The notes under the pieces: model-generated
Databases searched by the model: none
What the model was told of the DNA's origin: nothing
The model's input: only the letters and a program-made list of their open reading frames with translations
In this document: positions 8,785 to 18,247 of the stretch, piece after piece
Numbering within the stretch: position 1 is the stretch's first letter
How the letters are laid out: the number at the start of each line of letters is the position of its first letter
Translations under genes and position numbers: made by a program
From: an uncultured Ferrovum sp.
GTDB taxonomy: Bacteria; Pseudomonadota; Gammaproteobacteria; Burkholderiales; Ferrovaceae
Assembly (NCBI GenBank): GCA_903867885.1
Contig: CAIPTD010000145.1
Location: 28,738 to 92,737 of the forward strand
Direction: 5' to 3'
Length of the DNA stretch: 64,000 nt

Positions 8785-10086
8785 ATGAAAATCCTGATTC
8801 GCGGGGGTAGGCTGGTCGACGCCACCCAGAAGCTGGATAAAGTTGGCGACCTCTATGTAGCCGCTGGACGAGTAGTAGGGGTAGATCGCATTCCTGATGG
8901 CTTCTCTCCCAACCGAACCATTGATGCTCAGAATCTGATTGTATCGGCTGGTTTGGTTGATTTATCTGCACGTTTGCGTGAACCAGGGTATGAATATCTC
9001 GCTACCCTGGAAAGCGAAATGACCGCGGCCGTAGCAGGGGGGGTGACAAGCTTGGCTTGTCCGCCGGATACCGACCCCGCTCTTGATGAACCTGGTCTTG
9101 TTGAAATGCTGAAGTATCGCGCTCAGGGTTTAAACCAATGCCGTGTATTTCCTATTGGCGCCCTTACAACGGGCCTGGATGGACAGCGAATAACCGAAAT
9201 GGCAGAACTCCGCGATGCGGGTTGTCTGGGCTTTTCGCAAGCCATGCGTCCGATTGCAGATACACAGGTTCTGGCCAGAGCCTTAGCGTATGCCGCCACA
9301 TTTAATTTTTGTGTCTGGCTTCAACCTCAAGATGCCTACCTTGGTCGAGGTGGCTTTGCTCATGACGGAGAGGTCGCTACCCGCCTGGGCTTAGCGGCCA
9401 TTCCCGTCACTGCAGAAACCGTAGCGATTGCAACGATCATATTGTTGATGCGTGAAACCGGCGCGCGGGTTCACTTCTGTCGCATATCGAGTGCGCGTGG
9501 GCTAGACATGATTCACCAAGCCCGCCTGGAAGGCCTTCCAGTGACCTGTGATGTGGGCGTTCATCACTTACATCTCTCAGAAATGGATATGGGTTGGTTT
9601 GACTCTAACTGCCATTTAAGCCCTCCTCTTCGCAGCATTACCGATCGGGATGCACTGCGCGCTGCCGCTTGCAGTGGTCTCATTGATGCCATCTGCTCTG
9701 ATCATAGTCCAGTGGATGAAGATACCAAACAAGTCCCCTTTGCAGAATCCTCAGTAGGGGCAACCGGGCTGGAACTGTTGCTTCCGCTTACCTTAAAGTG
9801 GGGCAAGGAACGCGGCTTAAGCTTGGGCGAAACCCTGGAACCTGTCACAACTAAACCCGCTCAAATTTTAGGTATTGCTGCTGGAACCTTGCAGGAAGGC
9901 ACCTTGGCAGATATTTGCATTTTTGATCCCAACGCAGAATGGAAAGTTGAGGCGTCAAGCATTGTTAGCCAAGGCAAAAATACACCTTTCTTGGGCTACA
10001 ACTTGCAAGGTCGGGTGCAACTCACCCTGGTGGGCGGTCAAGTCATTTTTGATCGTTCTCCTAAATCCAACAAAAACGCTCAGTAA
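8785..10086 (+). CDS. pyrX: Dihydroorotase-like subunit lacking metal ligands (PyrX type)
   Basis: This 433-residue protein has the type I dihydroorotase fold: N-terminal RGGRLVDATQK, LREPGYE, GGVTSLACPPDT, CDVGVHHLHLSE and SDHSPVDEDTKQ. The metal-binding HxH just before LREPG is replaced by Ser61 and Arg63 (DLSARLREPG). The later histidine seen in active enzymes as HICHVST is Arg here (HFCRISS). It is therefore probably the non-catalytic partner that stabilises PyrB, as described for Pseudomonas PyrC-prime/PyrX. A catalytic pyrC should exist elsewhere in the genome. It starts on the base after the pyrB stop. Confidence 0.9.
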   Translation: MKILIRGGRLVDATQKLDKVGDLYVAAGRVVGVDRIPDGFSPNRTIDAQNLIVSAGLVDLSARLREPGYEYLATLESEMTAAVAGGVTSLACPPDTDPALDEPGLVEMLKYRAQGLNQCRVFPIGALTTGLDGQRITEMAELRDAGCLGFSQAMRPIADTQVLARALAYAATFNFCVWLQPQDAYLGRGGFAHDGEVATRLGLAAIPVTAETVAIATIILLMRETGARVHFCRISSARGLDMIHQARLEGLPVTCDVGVHHLHLSEMDMGWFDSNCHLSPPLRSITDRDALRAAACSGLIDAICSDHSPVDEDTKQVPFAESSVGATGLELLLPLTLKWGKERGLSLGETLEPVTTKPAQILGIAAGTLQEGTLADICIFDPNAEWKVEASSIVSQGKNTPFLGYNLQGRVQLTLVGGQVIFDRSPKSNKNAQ

Positions 10087-10108
10087 CCCTCATTTTATTT
10101 CAATTGGT

Positions 10109-12139
10109 ATGAATCCACTTTTATCGCTAGACGGTTTGCCACGGTTTTCAGAGATTCACCCTAAGCTCATTAGCCCTGCTATTGACGACTTACTAACCCA
10201 ATGTCGTGCTGAAATTGCAGGGCTGCGCAATGCTACTGTTGCACCCTCTTGGGACAATTTTGTGGCCCCGCTCGAAAATGTCTCAGAGCGGCTTGCGCGC
10301 GTATGGGGCCAAGTCAGTCACCTGAATTCCGTGGTGAACACGCCAGAATTGCGTGATGCCTACAATGCCAACCTGCCAAAAGTGGCCTTATTTGGGGCAG
10401 AAATAGCGCAGGATGAAAAGCTTTTTGCACGCTATCAGGCGTTGGCCCAGTCTAGTGAATATCAAGCCTTATCAAAAGCGCAACAGCGTGTAGTAGATAA
10501 TGAAGTGCGTGATTTTCTGTTAGGTGGCGCGGCTCTACCCGAAGATAAAAAGCCCCGCTTTTTGGCTCTGCAAGAAGAACTCTCGCAACTGACTGCTCGC
10601 TTTGATGCCAATCTGATTGATACCACCCGAGCATGGGCGCATTGGGTGGATTCTAAAGAAGACCTAGCTGGCCTCCCTGAGGATGTGATCGAAGCAGCGG
10701 CCCATGCCGCTCAGGCAGAAGGTAAACCGGGCTGGAAATTTACCTTACATGCACCTTCGTACATTCCGGTGATGCAATATGCAGAATCACGACCCTTACG
10801 CGCAGCCTTGTATCGCGGATTTGCTACCCGTGCCTCCGAGTTTGGTAACCCAGATTGGAATAACACGGGTCTGATCGAAAAATTGTTGGCTCTTCGTGCA
10901 GAACAGGCTGAAATGTTGGGCTACGCCAGTTATGCCTCTCTCTCTCTGGTTCCTAAGATGGCGTCTTCCCCTCAGGAGGTGTTAACCTTTTTGCGAGATT
11001 TAGCCGCGCGCGCCAAACCTTATGGCGAAAGGGATATGCAGGAACTCAGAGCGTTTGCTGCACAAGCTTTAGGGCTCGACGATCTCGAACCATGGGATAT
11101 TCTCTTCGTCTCAGAGCGTCTGCGCTCCGAGCGCTACGCCTATTCTGATCAAGAAGTACGACGCTATCTGCCTGAACAACAAGTTCTGGCCGGCCTATTT
11201 GCTTTAATCGAAAAACTATACAAGGTAGTAATCCAAACCGCAGATGCTCCGGTATGGCATACCAATGTTCGCTTCTATGAAATACGCGATCTGCAAGATC
11301 AATTAGTGGGTCAGTTTTATATTGACCTGTATGCACGGGATGGCAAACAAGGCGGGGCATGGATGAATGATGCGATTACGCGTCGGCGCATGCCTCAAGG
11401 CGTGCAAGCCCCCGTGGCTTATCTCACCTGCAATTTCAGTGCGCCCATCGGGGGTCGTCCTGCCACCTTTACCCATGACGAAGTGCTCACTCTGTTCCAT
11501 GAATTTGGACACGGATTGCATCATTTGCTTAGTCGCGTTGATCACTATGCTGTCTCGGGCATTCATGGCGTGGAATGGGATGCCGTAGAACTCCCAAGCC
11601 AGTTTATGGAAAACTTCTGCTGGGAATATGATGTGCTGGCCGGGATGAGTAAACATATCGAAACCGGCGAAGTACTTCCCCGGGATTTATTTGATCGTAT
11701 GCTTGCAGCCCGCAATTTTCAAAGCGGCATGCAAACCTTAAGGCAGATTGAGTTTTCGCTGTTTGATATGCACCTTCATCATGATTTCATTGCATCTAAA
11801 GAAGATTCTGTACTCGATCTCTTAAACCGTATTCGCAAAGAAGTCGCGGTGGTCACCCCTCCTGACTGGCATCGCTTTCCGATGGCGTTTTCTCACATTT
11901 TTTCTGGTGGCTATGCCGCGGGCTACTATAGCTACAAGTGGGCTGAGGTTTTATCGGCTGATGCTTTTAGTCTGTTTGAAGAAAAAGGGGTCATGGACCC
12001 AGAAACGGGAGCGCGCTTCCTCAACGAAATTTTAGCAGTGGGTGGAAGTCGCCCGGCCTTAGAGTCCTTCCAAGCCTTTCGTGGACGGGCGCCGAGCATG
12101 GATGCGCTTCTTCGCCATCACGGTATGGTCGAAGCTTGA
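10109..12139 (+). CDS. prlC: Oligopeptidase A (M3 family metallopeptidase)
   Basis: PrlC is a cytoplasmic zinc peptidase that degrades oligopeptides, including cleaved signal peptides. I move the start from 9875 to the ATG at 10109 (MNPLLSLDGLPRFSEI), because the extra N-terminus only overlaps pyrX. This gives 676 residues, the usual size. The zinc site is FHEFGHGLHHL near residue 462, followed by GVEWDAVELPSQFMENF. The C-terminus has FSHIFSGGYAAGYYSYKWAE and GGSRPALESFQAFRGR, typical of the family. It overlaps xthA by 4 nt (TTGA). Confidence 0.95.
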   Translation: MNPLLSLDGLPRFSEIHPKLISPAIDDLLTQCRAEIAGLRNATVAPSWDNFVAPLENVSERLARVWGQVSHLNSVVNTPELRDAYNANLPKVALFGAEIAQDEKLFARYQALAQSSEYQALSKAQQRVVDNEVRDFLLGGAALPEDKKPRFLALQEELSQLTARFDANLIDTTRAWAHWVDSKEDLAGLPEDVIEAAAHAAQAEGKPGWKFTLHAPSYIPVMQYAESRPLRAALYRGFATRASEFGNPDWNNTGLIEKLLALRAEQAEMLGYASYASLSLVPKMASSPQEVLTFLRDLAARAKPYGERDMQELRAFAAQALGLDDLEPWDILFVSERLRSERYAYSDQEVRRYLPEQQVLAGLFALIEKLYKVVIQTADAPVWHTNVRFYEIRDLQDQLVGQFYIDLYARDGKQGGAWMNDAITRRRMPQGVQAPVAYLTCNFSAPIGGRPATFTHDEVLTLFHEFGHGLHHLLSRVDHYAVSGIHGVEWDAVELPSQFMENFCWEYDVLAGMSKHIETGEVLPRDLFDRMLAARNFQSGMQTLRQIEFSLFDMHLHHDFIASKEDSVLDLLNRIRKEVAVVTPPDWHRFPMAFSHIFSGGYAAGYYSYKWAEVLSADAFSLFEEKGVMDPETGARFLNEILAVGGSRPALESFQAFRGRAPSMDALLRHHGMVEA

Positions 12140-12903
12140 AAATTGCCACCTGGAATGTGAACTCTCTGAAGGTACGTCTGCCGCACCTTCAGGATTGGCT
12201 GCTTAGCGCTCATCCCGATGTGATTGCTCTGCAGGAAACCAAGACTGAAGATGCCAATTTTCCGCTAGCCGACATTCAAGCTGCGGGATGGCACGCTGTA
12301 TTTACCGGCCAGAAAACCTATAATGGCGTTGCTCTGATTTCGCGCAAACCTGCTTGCGACGTGACTTTAGGCATTCCTGGCTTTGCTGACGAACAAAAGC
12401 GCGTCATTGCAGGGACTTTTGGCGATGTGCGTGTCATTGGAGCCTATGTCCCCAATGGTCAGAGCTTGGATTCTGACAAATACCAGTACAAATTGAACTG
12501 GCTTGCAGCCTTCAAAGACTACCTAAACGACACGCTAAAGCGATGGCCCAATACAGTAGTAGTGGGCGATTACAATATCGCTCCCGAAGACCGGGATGTG
12601 CACGACCCCAAGGCTTGGGAGGGTGCTGTTTTAGTCAGCCCTGCCGAGCGCGCCGCCTTTCAGGCCATACTGGATCTGGGCTTCCGTGATGGCATGCGTT
12701 TGTTCGAGCAGGCCGACCAAACCTTTACTTGGTGGGATTACCGCGCAGCAGGATTTCGTCGCAATTTAGGTTTGCGAATCGATCACATTTTAATCAGCGA
12801 GGCCTTTGTTCCTTTTTGCACAGCCTGTGAAGTAGACAAAACCCCACGCAAGTTAGAGCGCCCTTCCGATCACGCCCCAGTCTGGGCAGAGTTTAAGGCC
12901 TAA
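12136..12903 (+). CDS. xthA: Exodeoxyribonuclease III
   Basis: XthA is the AP endonuclease and 3'-5' exonuclease of base-excision repair. The 255-residue product begins KIATWNVNSLKVRLPHL. It has the metal-binding Glu in ALQETKTED (about residue 34), VVGDYNIAPEDRDVHDP in the middle and the catalytic DHAPVWAEF at the end. The start is a TTG within the prlC stop overlap (TTGA); no ATG alternative preserves the conserved N-terminus. Confidence 0.94.
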   Translation: MKIATWNVNSLKVRLPHLQDWLLSAHPDVIALQETKTEDANFPLADIQAAGWHAVFTGQKTYNGVALISRKPACDVTLGIPGFADEQKRVIAGTFGDVRVIGAYVPNGQSLDSDKYQYKLNWLAAFKDYLNDTLKRWPNTVVVGDYNIAPEDRDVHDPKAWEGAVLVSPAERAAFQAILDLGFRDGMRLFEQADQTFTWWDYRAAGFRRNLGLRIDHILISEAFVPFCTACEVDKTPRKLERPSDHAPVWAEFKA

Positions 12904-12907
12904 TTGT

Positions 12908-13879
12908 CTAAGGAGCCTCGGCATGGAGCTCTTCAGTTTGGCGCGTAAAATTAAAGGTACGTGTAATGTCAATCACATCCGCTTGCCTATGCATCTTGGG
13001 GGTAAAGGGACCAAACGGAGCAGACATATAAACAATATTCACGGCCACTTGGTCCAGCGCAGAATCACCTGAACTGTTGTTCACAACTATTTTTTCGACA
13101 GTGCCATCGGATTTAACAGAGGCGGTGACTCTTACTTTTCCGTATACGGGTTCACCATTTCTAGGAGGCGGATAATTCAGGGTACCCACACGCTCAATCT
13201 TCGTTCGATACGCATCCTCATATTGAGCAAATACATAAGCCACGGCCCGCCCGCCTAACTCTTTACGTCGTGGCCTTTTTTGGTATGCATCAAACCGTTT
13301 TGAAATTTCGGCGGCCTCACGCATCAAGGCCTGACCATTTTGGTTGGGATCGATACCCGCCAGCGTTTTGCTTACTTCAGCATCATGGTCAGGTACTAAA
13401 GGGTGATACTGATACTCTTGAGGATTGCTTCGCTTTGAATTGATCTGGGCTTTTTGACTGTCTAACATTTGGCTGGCTTTGATTTGCGTCATAAGCTCCA
13501 GTGCTTCGCGCTCTAAGCGCGCAACCTCCTTTTCTGCTTCAGATGCTTGTCGGGCTAAATCATCATTCATGGCAGCAAGCGGGCTAGACAAGGTGTGATC
13601 CTCATCGGTGTTGCCCCCTCCATTTAAATCATTTTGGGCGCGTAAAGTAGCGTGACTCGGTTCCTCACTTGATTTGCTATTCACCAACACGACTTCCATC
13701 TGCTCCATGTCGTTCATCTTGGGCATGAATTGTTCAAAAGCAAAGCCAAATAAAATGGCTACGTGAACAAGGGCTGAAAGAAGGAGTGCATTGCGCAAAC
13801 TTGACCACGCATTGACCTCCCAACCCTTTTGACGGGCAAGCACAAGCGCACTAGAGGAGCCCAATTGCTCTGCAATCAT
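12908..13879 (-). CDS. TonB/TolA-like energy transducer
   Basis: I choose the ATG at 13879, which forms an ATGA overlap with the upstream ribonuclease stop, over the longer 13918 start. The 323-residue protein has a single N-terminal membrane anchor (NALLLSALVHVAILFGFAF). A charged, coiled-coil-prone segment follows (EAEKEVARLEREALELMTQI), then a periplasmic stretch and a TonB-type C-terminal domain (YGKVRVTASVKSDGTVEKIVVNNSSGDSALD). It would couple proton-motive force to an outer-membrane process. It lacks an obvious long Pro-Lys repeat and has no ExbB/ExbD neighbours, so its receptor is unknown. Confidence 0.82.
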   Translation of the reverse strand: MIAEQLGSSSALVLARQKGWEVNAWSSLRNALLLSALVHVAILFGFAFEQFMPKMNDMEQMEVVLVNSKSSEEPSHATLRAQNDLNGGGNTDEDHTLSSPLAAMNDDLARQASEAEKEVARLEREALELMTQIKASQMLDSQKAQINSKRSNPQEYQYHPLVPDHDAEVSKTLAGIDPNQNGQALMREAAEISKRFDAYQKRPRRKELGGRAVAYVFAQYEDAYRTKIERVGTLNYPPPRNGEPVYGKVRVTASVKSDGTVEKIVVNNSSGDSALDQVAVNIVYMSAPFGPFTPKMHRQADVIDITRTFNFTRQTEELHAEAP

Positions 13880-15714
13880 GCAAGCGCTCGGTAATGACAA
13901 GTCACCGTGAGCTCCCATAGGTCGGGGTGGCCTAGGTCCACATTGGCTAGGGTGCCGGGAGCGAGTTCGGATGCACCGTGCACTTTCACGATCAGCGGTG
14001 TACCCCTTACTCGGCCCGACCCCTCTCTTAGCATGGTCACGGTTGTCTGCTTCACTTCATTTTGAATCAACCAGCGCAAGGACCAGAAACGTTCCATAGT
14101 GCGCTGAAATTCATTGTAGCTATCGTAGGCAGTTTCGAATGATCGGGCCACCCCTGTTAGCTCACCACCATCGGCCGGCCAAACTGGATCACGCCCTTGC
14201 ACATGAGCTAATAACTGCCATTGGTTGATGAGATCTACATAACGCCGCAAAGGGGACGATGACCATGCATACTGGTTCACACCTAGACCTTGATGAGGAA
14301 GCGCCTCTACCCCTAGGCCAGTTTTCCCATTTACTTGGCTGCGGTAAATGCCCGACATTCCTTTTTCCTTGATCAAACCGCCCCAACTTTGATTCACATG
14401 AATCATCATTTCTGAAACAATTCTATCAATCGGGTTGCCACGCACTCGGGGCACAATTTCTACGCGATGATTCTCCACATAAAAGTTGTAATCGAGTGAG
14501 GGGGGCGAGCGCTCAATATGGCCTCGGGCTAAAGCGCGGCTATTGGCAAGTCGCCATAAAAATGTAAGCTCCTTGGCAAAGGGTATGCCTTCAACCACTC
14601 CTGCAAGGAGGTTTTCTTCTGAGAGTGCTGCTTCGATATTGCCATGCCTTAAATTGGCCGCAATAAAAACTTGTTCCGCACACGTCTCTTCACTCAGAAT
14701 CGTGCAATCCTCTCCATTCACGGTGAGGTATAGCGAGAGCGCAGGGCACCAGCGTCTTTCTGCCAGAGTGAAATGCTCAACTACCGAGTCAGGCAACATG
14801 GTGAATTTATCGCCTGGCATATATACCGTGGACATTCGTCCTCGGGCAAAAGCATCGATCTCAGATCCTGGCGCGATTCCTAATGCAGGCAAGGCGATAT
14901 GAATACCGATTCGCCAATTTCCATCTGGCAAGCCGACCACGCTAAAAGCATCATCAATTTCGGTGGTGGTGACATCATCAATGCTAAAGGCTTCGGCAGA
15001 CGCTTTGGGCAGAACAGAAGCATCAAAGTCCAATATAAAATCTAGATCGGGCTCACCAAACCATTCAAAGATAAAACGCTCCCGATGAAAAGCCAAGGGC
15101 GACTCAAATACCCCGCACTCTGCCAGGAGTTTGGGGAGGGTCATGCCTCGCTCTGTGGCAGAAGTTTCTAGGGCTTTTACTTCAGCCAAATTACGATCGG
15201 GCCGATATAAGAATTCCCGCCATCGCGGCAACCAAGCTTCAGGGAAATGTCCTTGCGATAAAGCCTCTACCCACTCGGTACGTTGTGCTTCTTCGCGTTT
15301 CTTGCGCTCAATGCCTGCTTTTGCGGCGCGTAAATTATCTGGGGTAGCCGGTTTATAACGGCCCTTACCTTTTTTATAGAAGAACATGGGCGAAGCATGC
15401 AGACTCAAAGCTACGGCTACCGACTCTACTGCACTAGGTGCATGCCCAAAATAGTCTTTTGCCAGTTGCTCAAAACCAAAATCGATATCTTGAGGGCAGC
15501 ATTCCCATAGAAAATCGACATCGATTTCTTGTGTCAACCGCTCTGCCTCCCCCATCAAATCCCCCGCGGAAGGGCGTTCAAAGCGCAACAAAACTTGGGC
15601 AGCTTTAATTTTGCCGCGTTTACCGTGGGGAGACTCCACTTGAAGGGCAGCCCCTTGTTCAGCCAACACAATCGAAGCCTTCAGGCCACCGTCTTCTTCA
15701 TGAAACACATTCAT
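13876..15714 (-). CDS. RNB-domain ribonuclease
   Basis: The 612-residue protein carries an RNase II/R catalytic domain. FSIDDVTTTEIDDAFSV holds the clustered aspartates that bind Mg, and HIALPALGIAPGSEIDAFARGR with MLPDSVVEHFTLAE follow the family pattern. The N-terminal third matches the short RNB group seen in betaproteobacteria next to tonB rather than classical RNase R; I see no clear S1 extension with a basic tail. It sits between mpl (ATGA overlap) and the TonB-like gene (ATGA overlap) in one transcription unit. The RNA substrate is not known. Confidence 0.88.
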   Translation of the reverse strand: MNVFHEEDGGLKASIVLAEQGAALQVESPHGKRGKIKAAQVLLRFERPSAGDLMGEAERLTQEIDVDFLWECCPQDIDFGFEQLAKDYFGHAPSAVESVAVALSLHASPMFFYKKGKGRYKPATPDNLRAAKAGIERKKREEAQRTEWVEALSQGHFPEAWLPRWREFLYRPDRNLAEVKALETSATERGMTLPKLLAECGVFESPLAFHRERFIFEWFGEPDLDFILDFDASVLPKASAEAFSIDDVTTTEIDDAFSVVGLPDGNWRIGIHIALPALGIAPGSEIDAFARGRMSTVYMPGDKFTMLPDSVVEHFTLAERRWCPALSLYLTVNGEDCTILSEETCAEQVFIAANLRHGNIEAALSEENLLAGVVEGIPFAKELTFLWRLANSRALARGHIERSPPSLDYNFYVENHRVEIVPRVRGNPIDRIVSEMMIHVNQSWGGLIKEKGMSGIYRSQVNGKTGLGVEALPHQGLGVNQYAWSSSPLRRYVDLINQWQLLAHVQGRDPVWPADGGELTGVARSFETAYDSYNEFQRTMERFWSLRWLIQNEVKQTTVTMLREGSGRVRGTPLIVKVHGASELAPGTLANVDLGHPDLWELTVTCHYRALA

Positions 15715-17087
15715 ACACCCGACTCCAGTGCTTTCGCCAACATGCCATGAACGCCACCAAAACCACCGTTACTCATCACCACAATCCGATCGCCTGCTTG
15801 CGCCTCACTACAAATTGCTTGCACCAATACATCCAATTCCGCGAAGCACGACGCTTTTTTTCCTAATGGGGATAAGGCTTGTGCTGGATCCCAACCTAGT
15901 CCTTTGGTATAGCAAAAAGTCTTATCCGCTGACTGCAAACTTTGGGCGAGGGCATTCGCCCATACGCCCATTTTCATGGTGTTAGAACGCGGCTCGATCA
16001 CCGCCAATATTCTGCCCTCAGGCGCACGCGAATGCAGGCCCTGAAGGGTTGTTTCGATGGCGGTAGGGTGATGCGCGAAGTCGTCATAGATGGTGATGCC
16101 CCGAACTGTAGCGATGAGTTCCATGCGGCGACGTACCCCCTTGAACCGCGATAAGGCATCGAGCGCCACCTGAGGCGGCACGCCCGCGTGAGCGGCGGCA
16201 GCAATGGCGGCGGCGGCATTAGCACGGTTATGCTCGCCTTGCTGGGCCCATACCGTCTCGCCAGCATAACTCTCTTTAATAGTGAGCACTAACTCTGAGT
16301 CTTTTTTTCCGGCGCTCGCCCACCAGCCAGTCTTCGCATCAAGGTATTCCACCGGCGTCCAACAACCACGGGCCAACACCCGCTGTAGCGCCTCGTTGGC
16401 CTTCGGCACCACCAGTCGACCGGTCTGCGGAACCGTTCTAACCAAATGATGAAACTGGGTTTCGATCGCAGCCAAATCAGCAAAAATATCGGCGTGATCA
16501 AATTCCAAATTATTCAGAATGGCGACCGAAGGACGGTAATGCACAAACTTTGAACGCTTATCAAAAAATGCGGTGTCGTATTCATCGGCCTCAATCACAA
16601 AGGGGGGACGACGGCCATTCAATCCATCACCAAATCCAGGCAGCGCAGCCGATACTCCAAAGTCTTTGGGTACGCCCCCAATCAAGAAACCGGGGGCCAG
16701 CCCTGCCGATTCAAAAATCCAGGCAAGCATGCTGGTCGTGGTGGTTTTACCGTGGGTGCCCGCTACGGCATACACCTCACAACCCCGAAGAATATGCTCA
16801 GCCAGCCATTGGGGGCCCGATATATAGGGTAGCCCTGCATCCAAAATAGCTTCCATCAGTGGGTTGCCGCGGGATACCACATTGCCGACAACAAACAAGT
16901 CCGGCTTAAGTTTTAGCTGATCGGTATCAAAACCTTCATGCAATTCAATACCGATCTGTTCCAGCTGGGTGCTCATAGGGGGATACACCTGCGCATCGCA
17001 ACCTGTCACCTGATGACCAGCCGCTTGGGCGAGACTTGCTAGGCCGCCCATAAAAGTCCCACAAATTCCGAGGATATGAATGTGCAT
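15711..17087 (-). CDS. mpl: UDP-N-acetylmuramate:L-Ala-gamma-D-Glu-meso-DAP ligase
   Basis: Mpl attaches recycled murein tripeptide to UDP-MurNAc, returning peptides from wall turnover to peptidoglycan synthesis. The 458-residue protein has N-terminal HILGICGTFMGGLA, the ATP loop AGTHGKTTTTSM near residue 112, EADEYDTAFFDKRSKF near 167 (the Mpl-specific form), EHNRANAAAAIAAA near 280 and YDDFAHHPTAI near 330. Size and motifs separate it from MurC. It is the first gene of the mpl-RNB-tonB-like unit and lies 3 nt from the stop of the upstream metallo-beta-lactamase-fold gene. Confidence 0.96.
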   Translation of the reverse strand: MHIHILGICGTFMGGLASLAQAAGHQVTGCDAQVYPPMSTQLEQIGIELHEGFDTDQLKLKPDLFVVGNVVSRGNPLMEAILDAGLPYISGPQWLAEHILRGCEVYAVAGTHGKTTTTSMLAWIFESAGLAPGFLIGGVPKDFGVSAALPGFGDGLNGRRPPFVIEADEYDTAFFDKRSKFVHYRPSVAILNNLEFDHADIFADLAAIETQFHHLVRTVPQTGRLVVPKANEALQRVLARGCWTPVEYLDAKTGWWASAGKKDSELVLTIKESYAGETVWAQQGEHNRANAAAAIAAAAHAGVPPQVALDALSRFKGVRRRMELIATVRGITIYDDFAHHPTAIETTLQGLHSRAPEGRILAVIEPRSNTMKMGVWANALAQSLQSADKTFCYTKGLGWDPAQALSPLGKKASCFAELDVLVQAICSEAQAGDRIVVMSNGGFGGVHGMLAKALESGV

Positions 17088-17090
17088 GAA

Positions 17091-18158
17091 TTATTTGCTC
17101 ATGAGGTCTTCGGACTCCAACTGGAGGTACCGATAAAAAAGATTATGGCCATGGTTGGGAGAATAATCATCCCAATCCATGTAAGGAAATACACTCGGCT
17201 GTTGGGTCACTTCTTCAAGGGGAAGACGACGCTCATACAAGCCTCGAGCCTGATGATCGAGGTCACGCAAATACCCTTGCAGTTGGCTAATAGCATCCTG
17301 AATACTGATGAAAGACTGTCGATCCTGCGGGGTCTTTAATTGCATAGCGCGAGAAGAGAGTGCTATAGGCCCATAGGCCGGAACAACCGCATAAGCCTTC
17401 GCCAAGCCATCAAAAGTAAGCGCTTGCTCCCACGCAAGTGGCGAGGTGTCTTGCACCGCAGGGACGCGATGCACGGAGAGCAAAGCTCCAGAAAAAACTA
17501 CCCCTGTTGCCTCATCTCGAATCACCAGATTACCGGGAACCGTGCCCTGAGGGCCTTCTACCACCGAAATCTTACGTCCGGCTAGATTGAATGAGCCCGA
17601 TGGAAACGCATAAGCCGTTGGTAAAACTAAGCGTGTGCCCTTCATGCGATCTTCGCCCAAAACTTGGATCAGCGTCTCTAAGCAGTGATCGCAACGTTGG
17701 GCCATCAGTCGAGGGGTGTGCACCTGCGACCAAATGGGTACGCCTAAATCTTTGAATACTCCATCACCAAATAAGACTTCCTGCGCGGGATGGCTTATCA
17801 GCACATATTGTAATGGCTTATTGGTGACTGTTTTGATGGCATGGATCAGCTCTTGCGCCCGTGCCGCGCTGGAACCTGTATCAATGATCACGACCCCAGT
17901 CTTGCCTACTAAAAACCCCAGATTACCAACCCTACCTAAATTGTTTGCATTCGGAGCGGCGCCATCGCCAGGTAATACATACACACCACGAGCAATTTTT
18001 TGGGCGTGTAACTTGTCGTTATTCGTAGCATGGACAGGGTTTGAGCCAAGGCTCAATAAGGCCGCCAAAAGTGCTAGGCGTCCTGTAATAAAGTGCGTGC
18101 TCCTGAACTGAATAACATGTCGCAAGAGCAATGATGAAGAAGTAAAGGGAAACTGCAT
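17091..18158 (-). CDS. Exported metallo-beta-lactamase-fold protein lacking metal ligands
   Basis: The 355-residue protein has an N-terminal export segment (RLALLAALLSLGSNPVHA). The rest resembles the MBL-fold quinoprotein-relay or SoxH-like hydrolases found beside PQQ dehydrogenases: GVYVLPGDG, GNLGFLVGKTGVVIIDTG and a strand ending in LISH. The zinc motif HxHxDH reads HPAQEV (123-128). The later Asp of SGD is Ala (VVFSGALLS), and the usual GHG reads AYG (VVPAYGP). A CDHC motif is present. Metal-dependent hydrolysis therefore looks unlikely, and a binding or chaperone role is possible. It is the last gene of the xox cluster, followed 3 nt later by mpl. Confidence 0.75.
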   Translation of the reverse strand: MQFPFTSSSLLLRHVIQFRSTHFITGRLALLAALLSLGSNPVHATNNDKLHAQKIARGVYVLPGDGAAPNANNLGRVGNLGFLVGKTGVVIIDTGSSAARAQELIHAIKTVTNKPLQYVLISHPAQEVLFGDGVFKDLGVPIWSQVHTPRLMAQRCDHCLETLIQVLGEDRMKGTRLVLPTAYAFPSGSFNLAGRKISVVEGPQGTVPGNLVIRDEATGVVFSGALLSVHRVPAVQDTSPLAWEQALTFDGLAKAYAVVPAYGPIALSSRAMQLKTPQDRQSFISIQDAISQLQGYLRDLDHQARGLYERRLPLEEVTQQPSVFPYMDWDDYSPNHGHNLFYRYLQLESEDLMSK

Positions 18159-18191
18159 TGGGCTTTTCCGTAAGGCCGCCCAGTATATCTC

Positions 18192-18222
18192 TGATCATGC
18201 CCTCATACAGGGGGCATGATCA
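18192..18222 (-). terminator. Perfect 11-bp inverted repeat between two xox-cluster genes
   Basis: TGATCATGCCC and GGGCATGATCA pair perfectly around a 9-nt loop in the 89-nt gap after the small Cys-containing gene. No U-tract follows on the minus strand. It may be a weak terminator, an mRNA-stabilising hairpin or an operator rather than a classical terminator. Confidence 0.5.
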
Positions 18223-18247
18223 TCAATGAATCAAATCTTAAAACCCC

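Noticed and set aside
9875-10108. 78-residue N-terminal extension of PrlC in the ORF track
   Set aside because: It lies within pyrX in another frame and is not part of the M3 peptidase family.
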